64,000 nt of DNA from Anaerolineae bacterium (GTDB lineage Bacteria; Chloroflexota; Anaerolineae; Aggregatilineales; Phototrophicaceae), in contig JADLAY010000034.1 in the NCBI GenBank assembly GCA_020849765.1, positions 434,001-498,000 on the forward strand, read 5' to 3'. Below are positions 61,690-64,000 of the stretch, piece by piece. The position numbers and the translations under genes were made by a program. The first letter of the stretch is position 1. The number at the start of each line of letters is the position of its first letter. The notes under the pieces are model-generated. The model was not told where the DNA came from and did no database searches. It worked only from the letters and a program-made list of their open reading frames with translations.

Positions 61690-63024
61690 ATGGCGAAGCC
61701 GAAGATTGAGCCGCGTTTGCCCAAAGGGATGCGTGACTTCTTACCTGCGCAAATGCTCAAGCGTGAGTATGTCTTCAACATCGTGCGGGAAGTCTTTCAT
61801 CTGTACGGCTTCGAGCCGCTGCAAACCCCGGCGCTGGAACTGACCGAAACATTGATGGGCAAGTACGGCGAAGACGCTGACAAGCTCATTTTCAATGCGC
61901 GCCACATCGACGGCAAAGAAGATCTCTCGCTCCGTTACGATCTGACCGTTCCGCTGGCGCGCGTCGTCGGCCAGTATCAGAATGACATCACCCTGCCCTT
62001 CAAGCGCTACCAACTCTCCCCCGTCTGGCGTGCGGAGCGGCCTCAGCGCGGGCGCTATCGTGAGTTCTACCAGTGCGATGCGGACATCGTCGGCGCGCCG
62101 AGCATGCTGGCGGATGCTGAGATCGTCTCGCTGATCGTGACGGCGTTGAAGCGGCTGGGCTTCCCTCAATTCGTCGTCAAGATCAACAACCGCAAGCTGC
62201 TGACCGCGATCGGGGAGTACGTGGGACTCGACGGCGAGCCGCTGGCGAATCTCTACCGCAGCATCGACAAGTTCGACAAGATCGGCGCCGAAGGCGTCCA
62301 CGAAGAGCTGCTCAGACGTGGCATCGATCCGGCAGTGGCCGCGCGGATCATGGAATTGATCACGAGCAAGCTGCCAGGAACCGGCCAGTTGGATTACCTG
62401 GCCGATGCCATCGGCAATCTGCCTGCCGCCAGCGCAGGGATCGGCGAGCTGCGCGAAATTGCACAGCATCTGCAGGCCGCCAACGTCCCGGCGGATGCCT
62501 ACGAATTCGACTTCACCATGGTGCGCGGCCTCGGTTACTACACCGGCCCGATCTTCGAGACGGTCATCACCGAGCCGAACCTGGGCAGCGTGACCGGCGG
62601 CGGTCGCTACGACGAGCTGGTCGGCCTGTTCCGCGGCGACAGCCTGCCGACGACCGGCACCTCGCTCGGCATCGAGCGCATCATCGATCTGATGGACATT
62701 CTGAATCTCTACCCGCCTCAATTCGGCGGCACGGTCGTCCAGGTGATGGTCGGCGTCTTCAGCGATGAGACGCGCCCGCAGGCGACCGCACTGGCCGCTG
62801 AACTGCGCGCCGGGGAAATCTGCACGGAGCTATATCTGCAAGACCGCGCCATCGGCAAACAGATGAGTTACGCCGACAAAAAAGGCATCCCCGTCGTCGC
62901 GCTGCTGGGGTCGGAAGAGATCGCACAGGGCATCGTCAAGCTGAAGCGTCTGCGCGACGGTGTCGAGGTGACGACCAGGCGCGACGAGATCGTGAGCGCC
63001 GTGCGCGCGCTGCTGGGAGGCTGA
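61690..63024 (+). CDS. hisS: Histidyl-tRNA synthetase
   Basis: This 444-aa class II synthetase charges tRNA-His. Motif 2 contains VWRAERPQRGRYREFYQCD, the His-specific loop is GLGYYTGPIFE, and motif 3 GTSLGIERI follows. The C-terminal anticodon-binding domain spans about 345-444. AAGGAG precedes the ATG. The gene is under control of a his-leader attenuator, so shortage of charged tRNA-His should raise its expression. It is monocistronic as far as can be seen; the next gene starts 78 nt later. Confidence 0.96.
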   Translation: MAKPKIEPRLPKGMRDFLPAQMLKREYVFNIVREVFHLYGFEPLQTPALELTETLMGKYGEDADKLIFNARHIDGKEDLSLRYDLTVPLARVVGQYQNDITLPFKRYQLSPVWRAERPQRGRYREFYQCDADIVGAPSMLADAEIVSLIVTALKRLGFPQFVVKINNRKLLTAIGEYVGLDGEPLANLYRSIDKFDKIGAEGVHEELLRRGIDPAVAARIMELITSKLPGTGQLDYLADAIGNLPAASAGIGELREIAQHLQAANVPADAYEFDFTMVRGLGYYTGPIFETVITEPNLGSVTGGGRYDELVGLFRGDSLPTTGTSLGIERIIDLMDILNLYPPQFGGTVVQVMVGVFSDETRPQATALAAELRAGEICTELYLQDRAIGKQMSYADKKGIPVVALLGSEEIAQGIVKLKRLRDGVEVTTRRDEIVSAVRALLGG

Positions 63025-63101
63025 TCTTGCGCTTTGGGTGCGCCGCTTAAGGGTATACTGGTAGGCAAAAGTCTATTTCACGCAGGCAAGGAGTCCGAAC
63101 C

Positions 63102-64000
63102 GTGAACGACTCTGTCCAATACCCTGACGTGCTCGGCGCGCTCACTGGCGGAGCACGAGTCAACATGGGGGTGATGCAATTTGCGCTGGCTGTGAACCCG
63201 GCAATCATCCCCGCGGGGCGTTCCTCAGAAGCCATTCTCCTGGCGCAAAATGCCAGCGATCACAAAGTCGAGGTTGCGGCGCTCCTTCGCTTGCCCGATC
63301 AAGATGCCAGGCGTCAAAAAGGGCGCTTCCTCAGCCGCAGCGCACGCGTGGTGGTCGAAGTCCAGCCGGGCGAGGTCGGCTACGTCAGCCTGCCGTTCGC
63401 GCTGCTGCCGGATACAGCCCTCGGCGATCAGTACAAATTGAGCGTCGACATCGAGGTGCGATCGGTCACCAATGGCAAACCGGCGCGCGTCCGTGCGCAG
63501 GATAGCGGCGGCATGACCTTCCAGCCCGATACGATCTCCGGCGAAGCACGGGAACACTTCCAGACGCTGCAGAGGCTCGAGTTCTCCACGCATAAGCCCG
63601 CCCTGCGCAACGCCCTCGATACCACCTTCGCCGTCAGTGAAGCGCGTCTGGCGCCGCCGCCCAATCTCAAAGCTCAGTGGGTCAGCTTGTGGACCATCGC
63701 CGATGCCGACGAACGCCTGCTGATGCTGCGCTATGCCGACCTGCTGACCGTCAGAGTGCTGCCGCAGTTACGCCGCCAGAAGATCTACGCGGCGCTCCAG
63801 GAAGCGACCAAGACTCACTTTGCCGATGCCGGTTATCGCCTTTACGACGGTGAATCTGCGCTCATCGCCAAGATGATGACGCTGATCCTCGAATACGCCG
63901 CGCCGCAGGATAGCGCGCATGGCTTCCTCGCCGCGGGCAAGTACGCGATTGCGCCTCTGTTCCAGCGCTTGCTGCGCGATCCGAATCACGAGATCGACCT
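63102..64000 (+). CDS. Unknown protein, C-terminus cut by window edge
   Basis: The frame is open from GTG at 63102 to the right edge (299 full codons) with AAGGAG 8 nt before the GTG. The predicted protein is cytoplasmic and acidic or neutral. Residues about 20-130 read as an Ig-like beta domain (LAVNPAIIPAGRSSEAILLAQNASD, in parts PAGRSSEAILLAQNA, then VEVQPGEVGYVSLPFAL), and residues about 165-299 are helical. No family is named. TATACT at 63054 could be a -10 box, about 40 nt before the start. Confidence 0.75.
   Translation, partial: MNDSVQYPDVLGALTGGARVNMGVMQFALAVNPAIIPAGRSSEAILLAQNASDHKVEVAALLRLPDQDARRQKGRFLSRSARVVVEVQPGEVGYVSLPFALLPDTALGDQYKLSVDIEVRSVTNGKPARVRAQDSGGMTFQPDTISGEAREHFQTLQRLEFSTHKPALRNALDTTFAVSEARLAPPPNLKAQWVSLWTIADADERLLMLRYADLLTVRVLPQLRRQKIYAALQEATKTHFADAGYRLYDGESALIAKMMTLILEYAAPQDSAHGFLAAGKYAIAPLFQRLLRDPNHEID

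Noticed and set aside
61543..61690. T-box riboswitch upstream of hisS
   Set aside because: There is no T-box consensus (AGGGTGGNACCGCG) and no specifier loop. The leader peptide with His codons explains the terminator better.

Overview
The window looks like a chromosomal segment from a Chloroflexota bacterium, probably class Anaerolineae. This is inferred from gene content, not from a marker gene: G+C-rich sequence, a B-box zinc-finger membrane protein, a stand-alone GlmL/MutL-like ATPase in a cluster of membrane proteins, several exported or membrane proteins with SH3b domains, Thr-Pro-rich linkers, an LPxTG-like protein and many GT4 glycosyltransferases. No rRNA, tRNA, CRISPR array, insertion sequence or prophage was recognised. 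No stretch over about 300 bases lacks a gene. The two edge genes are cut by the window: a GH-A glycosidase at 1-1159 (-) and an unknown protein at 63102-64000 (+).

Layout. 1-7871: glycosidase, a DUF883-like small protein, an EthD-like protein, the purine pair xpt-guaA, a Sensor-domain membrane protein, a PspC protein, an MFS exporter with a long leader, and an LPxTG-like Thr/Ala-rich protein. 7924-18572 (-): seven tightly spaced or overlapping genes forming one transcription unit: two small proteins, two polytopic membrane proteins, a 1748-aa acidic membrane-anchored giant, a GlmL/MutL-like ATPase and a protein with lipoyl-like and KOW-like parts. 18778-25842: aldehyde dehydrogenase, lipoprotein, GT-C glycosyltransferase, a secreted PA14/SH3b protein, proline dehydrogenase and an acetoacetate-decarboxylase-like protein. 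25927-31472 (-): a glycan or lipid-like operon with three GT4 transferases. 31604-36702: HAL2-like phosphatase, TIM-barrel isomerase, a low-G+C membrane protein, an unknown protein and ferritin. 36754-50757: PepF, PCD, a large Ser/Thr kinase, an orphan response regulator, MOSC, MBL-fold, glycosyltransferases, PCMT and VOC proteins. 50901-55603 (-): phosphate uptake operon pstS-pstC-pstA-pstB. 55875-64000: nadK, B-box protein, recN, a TetR/P450 divergent pair, hisS and an unknown.

Most notable. (1) hisS is preceded by a promoter, a 13-codon leader peptide with five His codons and an intrinsic terminator: a his-type attenuator on a tRNA-synthetase gene. (2) pstS encodes a fasciclin (FAS1) domain fused to a PstS domain. 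Upstream lie four TTAA cores spaced exactly 22, 22 and 11 bp, and a further 11-bp pair lies before pstC, which together look like a Pho regulon operator. PstA carries an unusual insert of about 155 residues. (3) The 7924-18572 cluster is the best candidate for an undescribed envelope-associated system: an ASKHA ATPase, a giant scaffold with repeated Trp-Leu and Leu-Phe motifs, and coupled membrane partners.
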